From assembly GCF_039830145.1 (NCBI RefSeq), contig NZ_CP156082.1:2002001-2066000 (forward strand): a stretch of 64,000 bases of DNA, read 5' to 3'. A program made the translations under genes and the position numbers. The first letter of the stretch is position 1; every line of letters begins with the position of its first letter. Under the pieces are notes generated by a model. That model worked only from the letters and a program-made list of their open reading frames with translations. It ran no database searches and was not told the DNA's origin. Shown here in pieces: positions 18,820-27,150 of this stretch. Source of the stretch: Croceibacterium sp. TMG7-5b_MA50. GTDB taxonomy: Bacteria; Pseudomonadota; Alphaproteobacteria; Sphingomonadales; Sphingomonadaceae.

Positions 18820-19728
18820 ATGGAAGCTGACACGGAACGGCAGAACCTCGCCAAGGCGGAAGTGCTGATCGAGGCGCTGCCTTACCTGCAACGCTATGCC
18901 GGGCGCAGCTTCGTGGTGAAGTATGGCGGGCATGCGATGGGCGATCCCGCCATGGCGCGCGCCTTCGCGCATGACATCGTGCTGCTGAAGACGGTCGGCA
19001 TCAACCCGGTGGTCGTGCATGGCGGCGGCCCGCAGATCGGCGCCATGCTGCAAAAGCTTGGTGTGGAGACGCGCTTCATCGACGGCCTGCGCGTGACCGA
19101 CCGCGCCACGGCGGAAGTGGCGGAGATGGTCCTGTCCGGCGCCATCAACAAGGAACTGGTCGGCTGGATCGCGCGCGCCGGGGGCAAGGCGCTGGGCTTG
19201 TCGGGCAAGGACGGCAACCTGGTGACTGCAGCCAAGCTGACGCGCACCTCCATCGATCCCGACAGCCTGATCGAACAGGCGATCGACCTCGGCTTCGTGG
19301 GGGAGCCGTGCGAGGTCGACACCACCATCCTGGAAACCGCCAGCCAAGCGGGCATGATCCCGATCGTCGCCCCGATCGGCGCGGGCGTGGACGGGGAGAC
19401 GTACAACATCAATGCCGACACCATGGCGGGCGCGCTGGCCGCGGCACTGGGTGCGGCGCGGTTGTTCCTGTTGACCGACGTGGCGGGCGTGCTGGACGCG
19501 AACAAGCAGCTGGTGACCGACCTGACGCCGGCGGACATCAGCCGCCTCACGGCGGAAGGGGCGATCAGCGGCGGCATGATCCCGAAGCTGGAAACCTGCG
19601 TCCACGCGGTGAGCGCCGGGTGCGAGGCGGCGGTGGTGCTGGACGGCCGCGTGCCCCATGCCATGCTGCTGGAATTCTTCACCAGCCGCGGCGCGGGCAC
19701 GCTGATCCGCGCCGCGCGGGAGGCATAA
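18820..19728 (+). CDS. argB: N-acetylglutamate kinase
   Basis: Second step of arginine synthesis: ATP-dependent phosphorylation of N-acetylglutamate. It has 302 residues of the amino acid kinase fold: [10 protein letters not shown] with the catalytic Lys, [32 protein letters not shown] for substrate and nucleotide binding, [11 protein letters not shown] and [13 protein letters not shown]. The long N-terminus (about 25 residues before FVVKYGG) is typical of the arginine-inhibitable hexameric form. It heads a rightward run of envelope genes. Confidence 0.97.
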   Translation: MEADTERQNLAKAEVLIEALPYLQRYAGRSFVVKYGGHAMGDPAMARAFAHDIVLLKTVGINPVVVHGGGPQIGAMLQKLGVETRFIDGLRVTDRATAEVAEMVLSGAINKELVGWIARAGGKALGLSGKDGNLVTAAKLTRTSIDPDSLIEQAIDLGFVGEPCEVDTTILETASQAGMIPIVAPIGAGVDGETYNINADTMAGALAAALGAARLFLLTDVAGVLDANKQLVTDLTPADISRLTAEGAISGGMIPKLETCVHAVSAGCEAAVVLDGRVPHAMLLEFFTSRGAGTLIRAAREA

Positions 19729-19733
19729 GCGCC

Positions 19734-20261
19734 ATGAAGCACCTTGCCTTGGCCACCCTCCCGCTGCTGCTCGCCGCTTGTGGGGGTGAGGCGCCGGTGC
19801 CCGACGACAACCCGATGGAGGAAGCCGCCCATTCCGACCCGCTCGCCATTCCGGTTACGTTGCCGCCACAGGTAGCGGACTTCCCCGCGCTCTCCAGCCG
19901 TACCTGCATCGATGTTGTCCGCTTCTATGGCGAAGCGTTGGCCGCCGGGCAGTTCGCGGGCGCCGCCCTCGCCTGGGCCGATCCGGTGATCGATGGCGAG
20001 CGGCTGCGCAGCCTGCTGGCGGGGTACGAGCGGCCGAGCTTCACCTGGGGACAGCCGGGCGAGGAGGGAGCCGCCGGCTCGCTCTATTGCACCGTACCCG
20101 GCACGCTGACCGACGCCGCCGATGGCGCCAAACCGCCGGTCACGGGCGAGATCGTGCTGCGCCGGGTCAATGACGTGGACGGCGCGACGCCTGAACAATT
20201 GCGCTGGACGATCCGCTCCTCCACCTTCGTGGAGCCGCTGGAACGGTCCGCCCGCTCCTGA
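19734..20261 (+). CDS. Lipoprotein, unknown function
   Basis: 175 residues from ATG 19734. The signal ends in a lipobox, LLLAAC (Cys16), so it should be a periplasm-facing lipoprotein. The body has two cysteines (RTCIDVV and SLYCTVP) that could form a disulfide, and no domain I recognise. It starts 5 bases after argB, so it is probably in the same transcript. A longer frame upstream lies within argB and is not real. Confidence 0.75.
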   Translation: MKHLALATLPLLLAACGGEAPVPDDNPMEEAAHSDPLAIPVTLPPQVADFPALSSRTCIDVVRFYGEALAAGQFAGAALAWADPVIDGERLRSLLAGYERPSFTWGQPGEEGAAGSLYCTVPGTLTDAADGAKPPVTGEIVLRRVNDVDGATPEQLRWTIRSSTFVEPLERSARS

Positions 20262-20304
20262 CGCCAAGACCCTGGCGCCAGCCCTCTAACGAAAGTCCTG
20301 CCCC

Positions 20305-20604
20305 GTGTTCCTGCTCACCCTGTCGCAGATCATCGGCTACCTCATCTCCATCATCATCGTGCTGGTGATCGTGCAGTTCGTGCTGAGCCTGCTGCTGTCG
20401 TTCAACGTCATCTCCATGCGCAGCAACTGGGTCGCCGCCATCTGGCAGTCGGTGAACGCGCTGCTCGATCCGATCCTGTCGCCGATCCGCCGCATTCTGC
20501 CCAATACGGGCGCAATCGACTTCTCGCCGCTGGTGCTGATCGTGGTGCTGAACATCATCAACATCGTGCTGCGCAACCTCGCCTACAGCCAGATGGCCGG
20601 CTGA
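20305..20604 (+). CDS. YggT family membrane protein
   Basis: 99 residues, GTG start. Two membrane-embedded helical segments flank the conserved NALLDPILSPIRRILPNTGAIDFSPLVLIVVL stretch (read as P-I-R-R-x-L-P, D-x-S-P), which is the YggT signature. The family is linked to osmotic stress and membrane integrity without a proven mechanism. Its stop overlaps the start of the next lipoprotein gene. Confidence 0.93.
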   Translation: MFLLTLSQIIGYLISIIIVLVIVQFVLSLLLSFNVISMRSNWVAAIWQSVNALLDPILSPIRRILPNTGAIDFSPLVLIVVLNIINIVLRNLAYSQMAG

Positions 20605-21365
20605 TGCGCGGCCGGGCTGCGCTGCTGCTCGCCCTGGTGCCCATGCTGGCCGTCGCCGCGTGCAGCGGCGGGCCGGGTGGTGGCGGGGGGATGCGCGGCA
20701 ATCGGCGGCCGCCGCCGATGCGCCCCTATGCGCAGCCCACCAACGTGATCGCGGCGGAGATCGCGCTTGCCCGCGCCGCGCGGGAGAACGGGCAGTGGAC
20801 CGCATTGGCCGAACGCGCGCAGCCTGGTGCGCAGATCGCCTGGAACGGCCCGCCCGCGCCCGCCGCCGCCTGGCTGGCCGGCCGCACGGCACCCGCGACG
20901 CCGGACCGCTGGCAGGCGCGCGAGGCATGGACCAGCTGCGACGGATCGGCAGTGGTGATCGCCGGCGTCGGCCATGACGCCGCCGGTAACTGGAGCCGCT
21001 TCACCCGCGTTTGGGAGCGCGCCGGGCGCGAGTTCCGCTGGGCCGTGACCGTGTGGCAGCCCGACGCCGAACTCACCGCCATGCGCCGGGCGGAGGCAGC
21101 GCAGCGCAGCGCCGATGCGGAGGACGACGCCATCACCGTGGAGGCGCTGAACGCCATCCGCGCCCGCACCGCGCCCTGTCCGGCGGACCGCGCACCTGCC
21201 ACCCGGGATCGCGACGCCGGCAATCCGGTCACGCCCGGGCTGGCGCGCGACAACACGCTGCGCTGGACTGCCGACCTTGTCGATCCGGCCGCCTTCACCG
21301 CCTGGTGGCAGGCGGCGGACGGGTGGGAGCAGGTCCATGCACAACCCGTGACGGGGACCCGCTGA
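20604..21365 (+). CDS. Lipoprotein, DUF4440-like region possible
   Basis: 253 residues. Signal with lipobox AVAAC (Cys20), then a Gly/Arg/Pro-rich linker (SGGPGGGGGMRGNRRPPP) and an alpha-beta body with ARENGQWTALAERA and VWERAGREFRWAV, reminiscent of small NTF2-like domains, though I cannot assign it firmly. ATG 20604 overlaps the YggT stop, and its stop overlaps the marC start, so yggT, this gene and marC form a tight unit. Confidence 0.72.
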   Translation: MRGRAALLLALVPMLAVAACSGGPGGGGGMRGNRRPPPMRPYAQPTNVIAAEIALARAARENGQWTALAERAQPGAQIAWNGPPAPAAAWLAGRTAPATPDRWQAREAWTSCDGSAVVIAGVGHDAAGNWSRFTRVWERAGREFRWAVTVWQPDAELTAMRRAEAAQRSADAEDDAITVEALNAIRARTAPCPADRAPATRDRDAGNPVTPGLARDNTLRWTADLVDPAAFTAWWQAADGWEQVHAQPVTGTR

Positions 21366-21985
21366 TGCTGTTCGACCTGTTCCTGTCCGCCTTCGCCACG
21401 CTGTTCGTGGTCATCGACCCGCCCGGCTGCGCGCCGATCTATGCCGGGCTGACCGCAAGGTTCGACCGCGCGGCGCGTCGCACCATGGCGATCCGCGCCT
21501 GCGTGGTCGCAGGCGCGATCCTGGTGTTCTTCGCGCTGTTCGGGCAGCGCCTGCTGGGCGCCCTCCATATCGAGCTGAACGCCTTCCGCATCGCAGGCGG
21601 CATCATGCTGTTCCTGATCGCGCTCGACATGGTGTTCGAGAAGCGCACCCAGCGGCGCGAACAGCGGGCCGAACAGGTCATGGCCGACCCGGCGCAGGAT
21701 GACGTATCGATCTTCCCCATGGCCATGCCGATGCTGGCCGGTCCCGGCGCCATCGCCTCCGTCATGCTGCTGCAGAGCAATGCCGATGGCCTTTCCGGCA
21801 CGCTGGTGGTGCTGGGCGCGCTGACGCTGGTCATGGCGCTGACGCTGGCCGCCCTGCTCGCGGCCGGTCCGCTGATGAAGGCGGTGGGACCGAGGTTCGA
21901 GGCGGTGCTGACGCGGCTGCTAGGCGTGTTGCTGGCGGCACTGGCCGCGCAGTACGTGATCGACGGGCTGCGGGGGAGTTTTTAA
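21365..21985 (+). CDS. MarC family integral membrane protein
   Basis: 206 residues and about six membrane helices. LFVVIDPPGCAPIYAGL at the start, FRIAGGIMLFLIALDMVF and MPMLAGPGAIASVMLL are the MarC signatures. The function is unknown; the family was once thought to act in antibiotic resistance but that was withdrawn. The ATG overlaps the upstream stop by one base. Confidence 0.93.
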   Translation: MLFDLFLSAFATLFVVIDPPGCAPIYAGLTARFDRAARRTMAIRACVVAGAILVFFALFGQRLLGALHIELNAFRIAGGIMLFLIALDMVFEKRTQRREQRAEQVMADPAQDDVSIFPMAMPMLAGPGAIASVMLLQSNADGLSGTLVVLGALTLVMALTLAALLAAGPLMKAVGPRFEAVLTRLLGVLLAALAAQYVIDGLRGSF

Positions 21986-22006
21986 CGCCGGATCATCAGG
22001 AGGTGG

Positions 22007-22231
22007 TCAACCGCCCTCCGCGTGAACGCCCCACATGATCGATCGCCAGGAGCGGCGATTGACGAACCGCTGATACAACAGAACCCCTGCCAAGGTGACG
22101 AGCAGGGCAGCCATGACGATCGAGAAGTCGATCCAGATCGACGCCAAAGACGCCAGCGCCAGCAATGGAGTGAACAGCACCAGCCAGCGCAGCCATGCTC
22201 TCTGGATCAGCCTGCGTCCTTGTTCGTCCAC
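22007..22231 (-). CDS. Small two-helix membrane protein, unknown
   Basis: 74 residues, GTG start with GGAACGCAG just upstream. Two hydrophobic helices (about 14-32 and 36-54) are joined by IDFSIV, with a basic C-terminus FVNRRSWRSIMWG. Convergent with marC. No family recognised; such proteins are common hypotheticals in sphingomonads. Confidence 0.55.
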   Translation of the reverse strand: MDEQGRRLIQRAWLRWLVLFTPLLALASLASIWIDFSIVMAALLVTLAGVLLYQRFVNRRSWRSIMWGVHAEGG

Positions 22232-22296
22232 CTGCGTTCCCCGCGCTTTTCACAAGGCCGGCCTTCGCGTCACGCTAGGCCGGGCCTGGCCGGTTG

Positions 22297-22911
22297 TTAC
22301 TGCAACGTCACCCGATCCTCGTCCGGGTCGCTGCGGCCGAAGAATTGCATCAGCTGGATCAGCAGCTCGCACCGGGTGGACAGGTCGCCTGCCTCCAGCA
22401 GCGCCTGCTTGGCCGCCGAATCGAACGGGGCGATCTGGCTGACCCCGTTGATCAGGCTGGCATCGTCCAGCCGCTCGACCGAGTTCCAGTCGACCTGGTA
22501 GCCTTGCAAGTCGGCGAAGCGGTGGGCCTCCTGCTCGAACGCAGCGCGCTCGATACTGCTCAGCGCCTGATCCTCGCTGTCGGCGATCAGTTCCGCCTCC
22601 ACCTGGCGGAAGGCGGTGGTGACATCCAGCTCGCGCAGCAGGCGGAAGCGCCGCTCCCCTTCCAGCACGATGTTGTAGCGGCCGTCGGGCAGCGCCTCGA
22701 CATCCTCGATCCGGCCGACGCAGCCGATCTCGAACAACGGCGATCCTTCGGCCACCGCGCGCGGCTGGATCATGCCGATGCGCCGGTCCTTCGCCAGTTG
22801 CGTGCCGACGAGGTCGCGGTAGCGCGGCTCGAAGATGTGCAGCGGCAGTTGCAGGCCGGGAAACAGGATCGCGCCCGTCAGCGGGAAGATGGCGAGGCGG
22901 AGGGCGGCCAT
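22297..22911 (-). CDS. Lon N-terminal (substrate-binding) domain protein
   Basis: 204 residues from ATG 22911. It matches the N-terminal domain of Lon only: LAIFPLTGAILFPGLQLPLHIFEPRYRDLV, IGMIQPR, IGCVGRIEDVEALPDGRYNIVLEGERRFRLL (as separate blocks). There is no ATPase or protease part, as usual for this stand-alone family. It lies 11 bases after the thioredoxin-TPR gene; the pair is conserved in alphaproteobacteria and suggests a role in protein quality control. Confidence 0.92.
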   Translation of the reverse strand: MAALRLAIFPLTGAILFPGLQLPLHIFEPRYRDLVGTQLAKDRRIGMIQPRAVAEGSPLFEIGCVGRIEDVEALPDGRYNIVLEGERRFRLLRELDVTTAFRQVEAELIADSEDQALSSIERAAFEQEAHRFADLQGYQVDWNSVERLDDASLINGVSQIAPFDSAAKQALLEAGDLSTRCELLIQLMQFFGRSDPDEDRVTLQ

Positions 22912-22922
22912 CGGCGGATCGC

Positions 22923-23840
22923 TCAGCCGAACAGCAGCAGCGACAACCGCCGCCGCGTGGCGGACACCCACGGGTCCTCCATGCCGACAGCCTCGAAGAT
23001 CTGCAGCAGCTTGGCCTTGGCCGCGCCCTCGTTCCATTGCGGATCGGTCCGGATCATGCCGAGCAGCGTGTCGGCGGCATCATCGCGCAGGCCGGCGGCG
23101 AACGCCCCTTGCGCCCAGGCGAACTGCGCGTCCATGTCAGCCGGCCGCTCCGCCGCTGCGGCGCGCAGGGTCTGCAGCTCCGACTGGTCGACCCCGCTGC
23201 CGGCCAGGGCCAGTGCGGCGGCGGCCTGCGCCACCAGTGGGTCCTTCTGCAGGTCGGCGGGCAGCGCATCCAGCGCGGCCTGCGCCTCTTCCGCGTGGCC
23301 GGCGGCGGCCAACGCGCGAATCATACCGGACTGCACCGCCGCATCATCGGGCGCCATGTCGGCGATCTGCGCGAAGATACCGGCGGCCCGTTCCGCATCG
23401 CCATCCGCCAGCACCTGCTCGGCCATGGCGACCAGCGGCGCGATGTCGGGCGCAGCTTCCTCGCCCGCGGCGCCCGCCGTCACCGGCAGCTGCGCCAGCA
23501 GGGCGTCGAGCGCCTGCTTCAACTGGCTTTCGGTGCGCGCCGGCGTCAGGTCGGCGACGGGCTGACCCTGGAACATGGCATAGACCGTCGGGATCGACCG
23601 GACCTGGAACTGGCTGGCGATGAACTGTTCCTCGTCCACGTTCAGCTTGGCCAGGATCACGCCCTTGTCGGCATATTCGGCGGCGACCTTTTCCAGAACC
23701 GGGGTCAGCGCCTTGCAGGGCCCGCACCATTCGGCCCAGAAATCCAGGATCACCAGCTTGTCGCGCGATGGCTCGACCACGTCCTTGCGGAACCGGTCCA
23801 CCGCCTTCTGCTCGTCGATGCTGAGTCCCATGCTTGCCAA
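22923..23840 (-). CDS. Thioredoxin-TPR protein (CnoX/YbbN-like)
   Basis: 305 residues. The N-terminal thioredoxin domain has WAEWCGPC (Cys39, Cys42), kept as CGPC so it is redox-competent; the C-terminal two thirds are helical, TPR-like, as in CnoX (YbbN), a holdase that protects proteins from chlorine stress and hands them to chaperones. TTG 23840 has GGGAG about 8 bases upstream; ATG 23831 is the alternative. First of a two-gene unit with the Lon-N protein. Confidence 0.9.
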   Translation of the reverse strand: MASMGLSIDEQKAVDRFRKDVVEPSRDKLVILDFWAEWCGPCKALTPVLEKVAAEYADKGVILAKLNVDEEQFIASQFQVRSIPTVYAMFQGQPVADLTPARTESQLKQALDALLAQLPVTAGAAGEEAAPDIAPLVAMAEQVLADGDAERAAGIFAQIADMAPDDAAVQSGMIRALAAAGHAEEAQAALDALPADLQKDPLVAQAAAALALAGSGVDQSELQTLRAAAAERPADMDAQFAWAQGAFAAGLRDDAADTLLGMIRTDPQWNEGAAKAKLLQIFEAVGMEDPWVSATRRRLSLLLFG

Positions 23841-24000
23841 GTGTGCCGCTCCCTATCGCTGCGCGTACGTGTCCTATGTGGCCCGACGGGCGCGTTTGCC
23901 AAGGGTCGTGTTTTTGCGCTTGCAGGGTCGATGCCCCTTTGTTACTGGCGCGCCTCCCCACCGGGAGCGGCCCTTCGCAGCCACCCGGTGAAGCGCCAGA

Positions 24001-24075
24001 GCGGGCGTAGCTCAGGGGTAGAGCACAACCTTGCCAAGGTTGGGGTCGAGGGTTCGAATCCCTTCGCCCGCTCCA
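24001..24075 (+). tRNA. tRNA-Gly(GCC)
   Basis: Full cloverleaf: acceptor GCGGGCG (24001-24007) with CGCCCGC (24065-24071), D-arm GCTCAGGGGTAGAGC, anticodon loop TTGCCAA with GCC at 24033-24035, T-arm GGGTTCGAATCCC, discriminator T and an encoded CCA at 24073-24075. Confidence 0.98.
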
Positions 24076-24215
24076 GCGGTTCTCGCTGCACCGGTTTCGC
24101 CAGATCGGCGTCACAAACTTGCAGCCCTTCCCCGAACTGTAACCAAGCTGCCGCGCAAGCGTCATCTGCCCCTGCGATGACGGTTCCGTCACAAGACGGA
24201 AAAAAGCTTCTCGCC

Positions 24216-24875
24216 ATGGCATTGCAGATGAGCACCGCGGGTGTCGCCCGCGCCTATGATCGCTGGGCCCCGGTCTACGACCTGGTGTTCGGCCCGGTCT
24301 TCCGCCGCGGCCGCTCCGCCGCGATCGTCGCCGCCGAACGGGTCGGCGGCCGGATCATCGAGGTGGGCGTCGGCACCGGCATCTCGCTGCCCCAATATTC
24401 GCGCGATGTCAGAATCACCGGCATCGACCTGTCGCCCGCCATGCTGGACAAGGCCCGCGCGCGTGTCCGCGAACAGGCGCTGGGTCAGGTGGAAGAGCTG
24501 GCGGTCGGCGATGCCGAGGCGCTGCACTACCAGGACAACAGCTTCGACGCGGTGGTGGCGCAATACGTGGTCACCGCCTGCCCTCACCCGGAACGGGCGC
24601 TGAGCGAGTTTGCCCGAATCTGCCGGCCCGGTGGCGAGATCATCATCACCACCCGCGTCGGCGCGGGACAGGGCCTGCGCGGCGCGATCGAGCGGACGTT
24701 GATGCCACTGACCAGCCGGCTGGGCTTCCGCACCGAATTCCCATGGAGCCGGTACGAGAACTGGGCCGCCACCCGCAGTGACGTGCGCTTGGCCGAGAAC
24801 CGCCCGCTGCCGCCGCTCGGCCACTTTTCGCTGGTCCGTTACCAGAAGCTCGGCCCGCAGGAGCAGACCCGATGA
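24216..24875 (+). CDS. SAM-dependent methyltransferase, PmtA-like phospholipid N-methyltransferase
   Basis: 219 residues from ATG 24216. Motif I EVGVGTGISLP (49-59), the acidic IDLSPAMLDKAR strand and the VVAQYVVTACPHPERAL region resemble PmtA of the Rhodobacter/sphingomonad type, which methylates phosphatidylethanolamine to the choline lipid. The start AYDRWAPVYDLVFGPVFRRGR is typical of that group. ATG 24177 would add 13 residues. Its stop overlaps the next gene by 4 bases (ATGA). Confidence 0.85.
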   Translation: MALQMSTAGVARAYDRWAPVYDLVFGPVFRRGRSAAIVAAERVGGRIIEVGVGTGISLPQYSRDVRITGIDLSPAMLDKARARVREQALGQVEELAVGDAEALHYQDNSFDAVVAQYVVTACPHPERALSEFARICRPGGEIIITTRVGAGQGLRGAIERTLMPLTSRLGFRTEFPWSRYENWAATRSDVRLAENRPLPPLGHFSLVRYQKLGPQEQTR

Positions 24876-25477
24876 CCGGTTTCCGCGCGCAACTCGCCGA
24901 ACAAAGGTGGGATGACCACCGGTTCTATCACCACAGCCTGGTGAACCAGAGCCTGCACTTCGTCAGCGCCTGCACCTTCATAACGGCCTATCTGATCCTG
25001 TGGGTGGACCCGGCGGTCGCCAGCCTGCTGGCCTGGGGCGTCGCCATGACCAGCCGACAGGCGGGGCATTTCTTCTTCGAACCCAAGGGCTACGACCACG
25101 TCAACGACGCGACGCACGACCACAAGGAAGAGATCAAGATCGGCTACAACCTCCAGCGCAAATGGGTGCTGATGAGCCTGTGGCTGGCTGTTCCGGTCGT
25201 CCTGCTGCTGCAGCCGACGCTGTGGGGTACGCTGCTGCCGCCAGATGGCGCGGAGGGGTATCTGCGCCATGTCGGCATCGGCTGGCTGATCCTGGGCGTG
25301 GGCGCGATCGCCTTCCGCTCCATCCACCTGTTCTTCATCCGCGACGTGGAAACTGGGCTGGTCTGGGCGACCAAGATCGTGACCGATCCGTTTAGCGATT
25401 TTCGCCTGTACAAGGGCGCGCCCCGCCGGTTGCTGCGGGGTGAGCGGATGGATTATCCGGACGGTTCACCGGCGTAG
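24872..25477 (+). CDS. Mpo1/DUF962-like His-rich membrane protein
   Basis: 201 residues, four probable membrane helices. An N-terminal FYHHSLVNQSLHF, then SRQAGHFFFEPKGYDH and NDATHDHKEEIKIG put six or more histidines near helix ends, in the order seen in Mpo1/DUF962 proteins, which are Fe-dependent dioxygenases acting on 2-hydroxy fatty acids in yeast. The match is from motif order, not proven. Coupled to the PmtA-like gene; its end overlaps the convergent aminotransferase by 12 bases. Confidence 0.6.
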   Translation: MTGFRAQLAEQRWDDHRFYHHSLVNQSLHFVSACTFITAYLILWVDPAVASLLAWGVAMTSRQAGHFFFEPKGYDHVNDATHDHKEEIKIGYNLQRKWVLMSLWLAVPVVLLLQPTLWGTLLPPDGAEGYLRHVGIGWLILGVGAIAFRSIHLFFIRDVETGLVWATKIVTDPFSDFRLYKGAPRRLLRGERMDYPDGSPA

Positions 25478-27118
25478 CAGGCGAGCCGCCGCGGCGCGCG
25501 CCAGGACGCCGCGGCGCAGCGCCTTGTCCGTCAGGCCGGCGGGGGTGTCCCACCAACCATCCGCCGCCATCGCCTGCGCTGCGGCAACGAAGCGGCGGAC
25601 GATCTCGGCAAACAGGGCATCGTCGATATCCAGGCTGAAGATCAGCCGGCCCGTGCCAACCCAGCTCAGCGCCAGCCCTTCGGCGCGGAGGTAGTATTGC
25701 AGCATCCAGTTATACGCCGCAGCCTGCGTGTAGAGCACGGTCCACACCGTCTGCAGATGGGCCACCTGCACCGGCACGCCGGCGGCGGCCAGCGCCTGAT
25801 TCATGGCGGCGGCACGCGCATCCCAGCGGGCGTCGAGGCCGTCATAGAGCGACCGGACCTCCGCCGTGTCCAGCCGCTGCAGGAAGGCGTTCATCGCGCC
25901 CATGACGTAGGGATGCGCGTTGAAGGTGCCCCGGGCGAAGCAGATGTCCAGCGGGCGATCATCGCGCCAGCGCCGCATCAGCGCCGCGCGGCCTGCCAAC
26001 ACGCCCACCGGCAACCCACCGCCCAGCGTCTTGCCATAGGTGACGAGGTCCGGTCGCACGCCGAAATACTCGGCCGCGCCGCCGGGCGCCAGGCGGAAAC
26101 CCAGGAACACCTCGTCGAAAATCAGCACGATGCCGTTCGCCCGGCACACCTCTGCCAACCGGTGGAGCCACTTGCGGTAGGCGGGAAGGTCCGTACCCGC
26201 GCGCCGGCCGCTGTCGACCAGCTGGTTGTCCGACGGGGCGGACCCGTTGGGGTGCAGCGCCTGCAGCGGGTTCACCAGCACGCAGGCAATATCTCGCCGC
26301 GTGGCGAGGACGTGCAAGGTCTTGTCGGACAGGTCGGCCAGCGTCAGCGTGCGGTCGGCCGCAACCGGATTGCCGATGCCCGGCTGCACATCGCCCCACC
26401 AGCCGTGATAGGCGCCGGCGAAGCGCACGATCCGCTGGCGGCCCGTATGGTATTGCGCCAGCCGCACGGCCTGCATCACCGCCTCCGTCCCGCTCATGTG
26501 GAACGACACCTCGTCCATGCCGGACAATGCCAGCAGGCGATCGACGTTGTCGGCCAGCAGCGGGTGATACGCGCCCAGTACCGGGCCAAGATCGGCGACC
26601 GCCGCCGCCCCTTCGGCAATGGTCTGCTTGTAGAGGTCGTAGCCGAACAGGTTCACGCCGTAGCTGCCCGTCAGGTCGATCAGCCGGTTCCCGTCGAGGT
26701 CGGTCACCCATGGCCCGTCGCTTGCCTGCAGGAACGCGCCGGTGCCCAGCACTTCGCGCACGCGCCGGGCAAAGGGGAACGGCACGCGGTAGCTGCCGGT
26801 GAATTGCAGGTCGGACAGGCCGGGCCTGACCTCCCGCGTCAACGCCAGCGTCTCCCTGTACCGTTCGGCGAACAGCACGCCCAGGCGGTCGAAGCCAGCC
26901 TGCCGACAGCGGGCGATATCGTCGGCCGCACCATCGGCGGCGAAGAAGCTGTCGGCCGGCTGGTCGAACGCGCCGACCTGCCCTGCCACCCGCTTCGCCA
27001 TGCGCACATGGCCGCCCAGCGATTTATGCTTGGCGCGCGACAGGGCAAGCCGGCGGCGCCCCTTGGTGAAGGCGAGCAAGGCGGTCGAGCCCAGAAGGGC
27101 GGCAAGGATCGGAGCCAT
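25466..27118 (-). CDS. Membrane-anchored class III (GSA-type) aminotransferase
   Basis: 550 residues from ATG 27118. The N-terminal hydrophobic helix (about 2-18) anchors it, then basic residues and a helical segment (to about 100), then a glutamate-1-semialdehyde-type aminotransferase: SGTEAVMQA (209-217), AYHGWWGDV, IFDEVFLGFRLAPGG with the PLP Asp335, and YGKTLGGGLP with the Schiff-base Lys363. The best-known relatives are HemL-like enzymes, but the anchor and the extra 100 residues are unlike HemL (about 430). It faces a phosphatidylserine decarboxylase homologue 32 bases away. The substrate is unknown. Confidence 0.88.
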   Translation of the reverse strand: MAPILAALLGSTALLAFTKGRRRLALSRAKHKSLGGHVRMAKRVAGQVGAFDQPADSFFAADGAADDIARCRQAGFDRLGVLFAERYRETLALTREVRPGLSDLQFTGSYRVPFPFARRVREVLGTGAFLQASDGPWVTDLDGNRLIDLTGSYGVNLFGYDLYKQTIAEGAAAVADLGPVLGAYHPLLADNVDRLLALSGMDEVSFHMSGTEAVMQAVRLAQYHTGRQRIVRFAGAYHGWWGDVQPGIGNPVAADRTLTLADLSDKTLHVLATRRDIACVLVNPLQALHPNGSAPSDNQLVDSGRRAGTDLPAYRKWLHRLAEVCRANGIVLIFDEVFLGFRLAPGGAAEYFGVRPDLVTYGKTLGGGLPVGVLAGRAALMRRWRDDRPLDICFARGTFNAHPYVMGAMNAFLQRLDTAEVRSLYDGLDARWDARAAAMNQALAAAGVPVQVAHLQTVWTVLYTQAAAYNWMLQYYLRAEGLALSWVGTGRLIFSLDIDDALFAEIVRRFVAAAQAMAADGWWDTPAGLTDKALRRGVLARAAAARLLRR

Positions 27119-27150
27119 GCCGGCTTTCACCGCAACGGAGTGACACCGGC

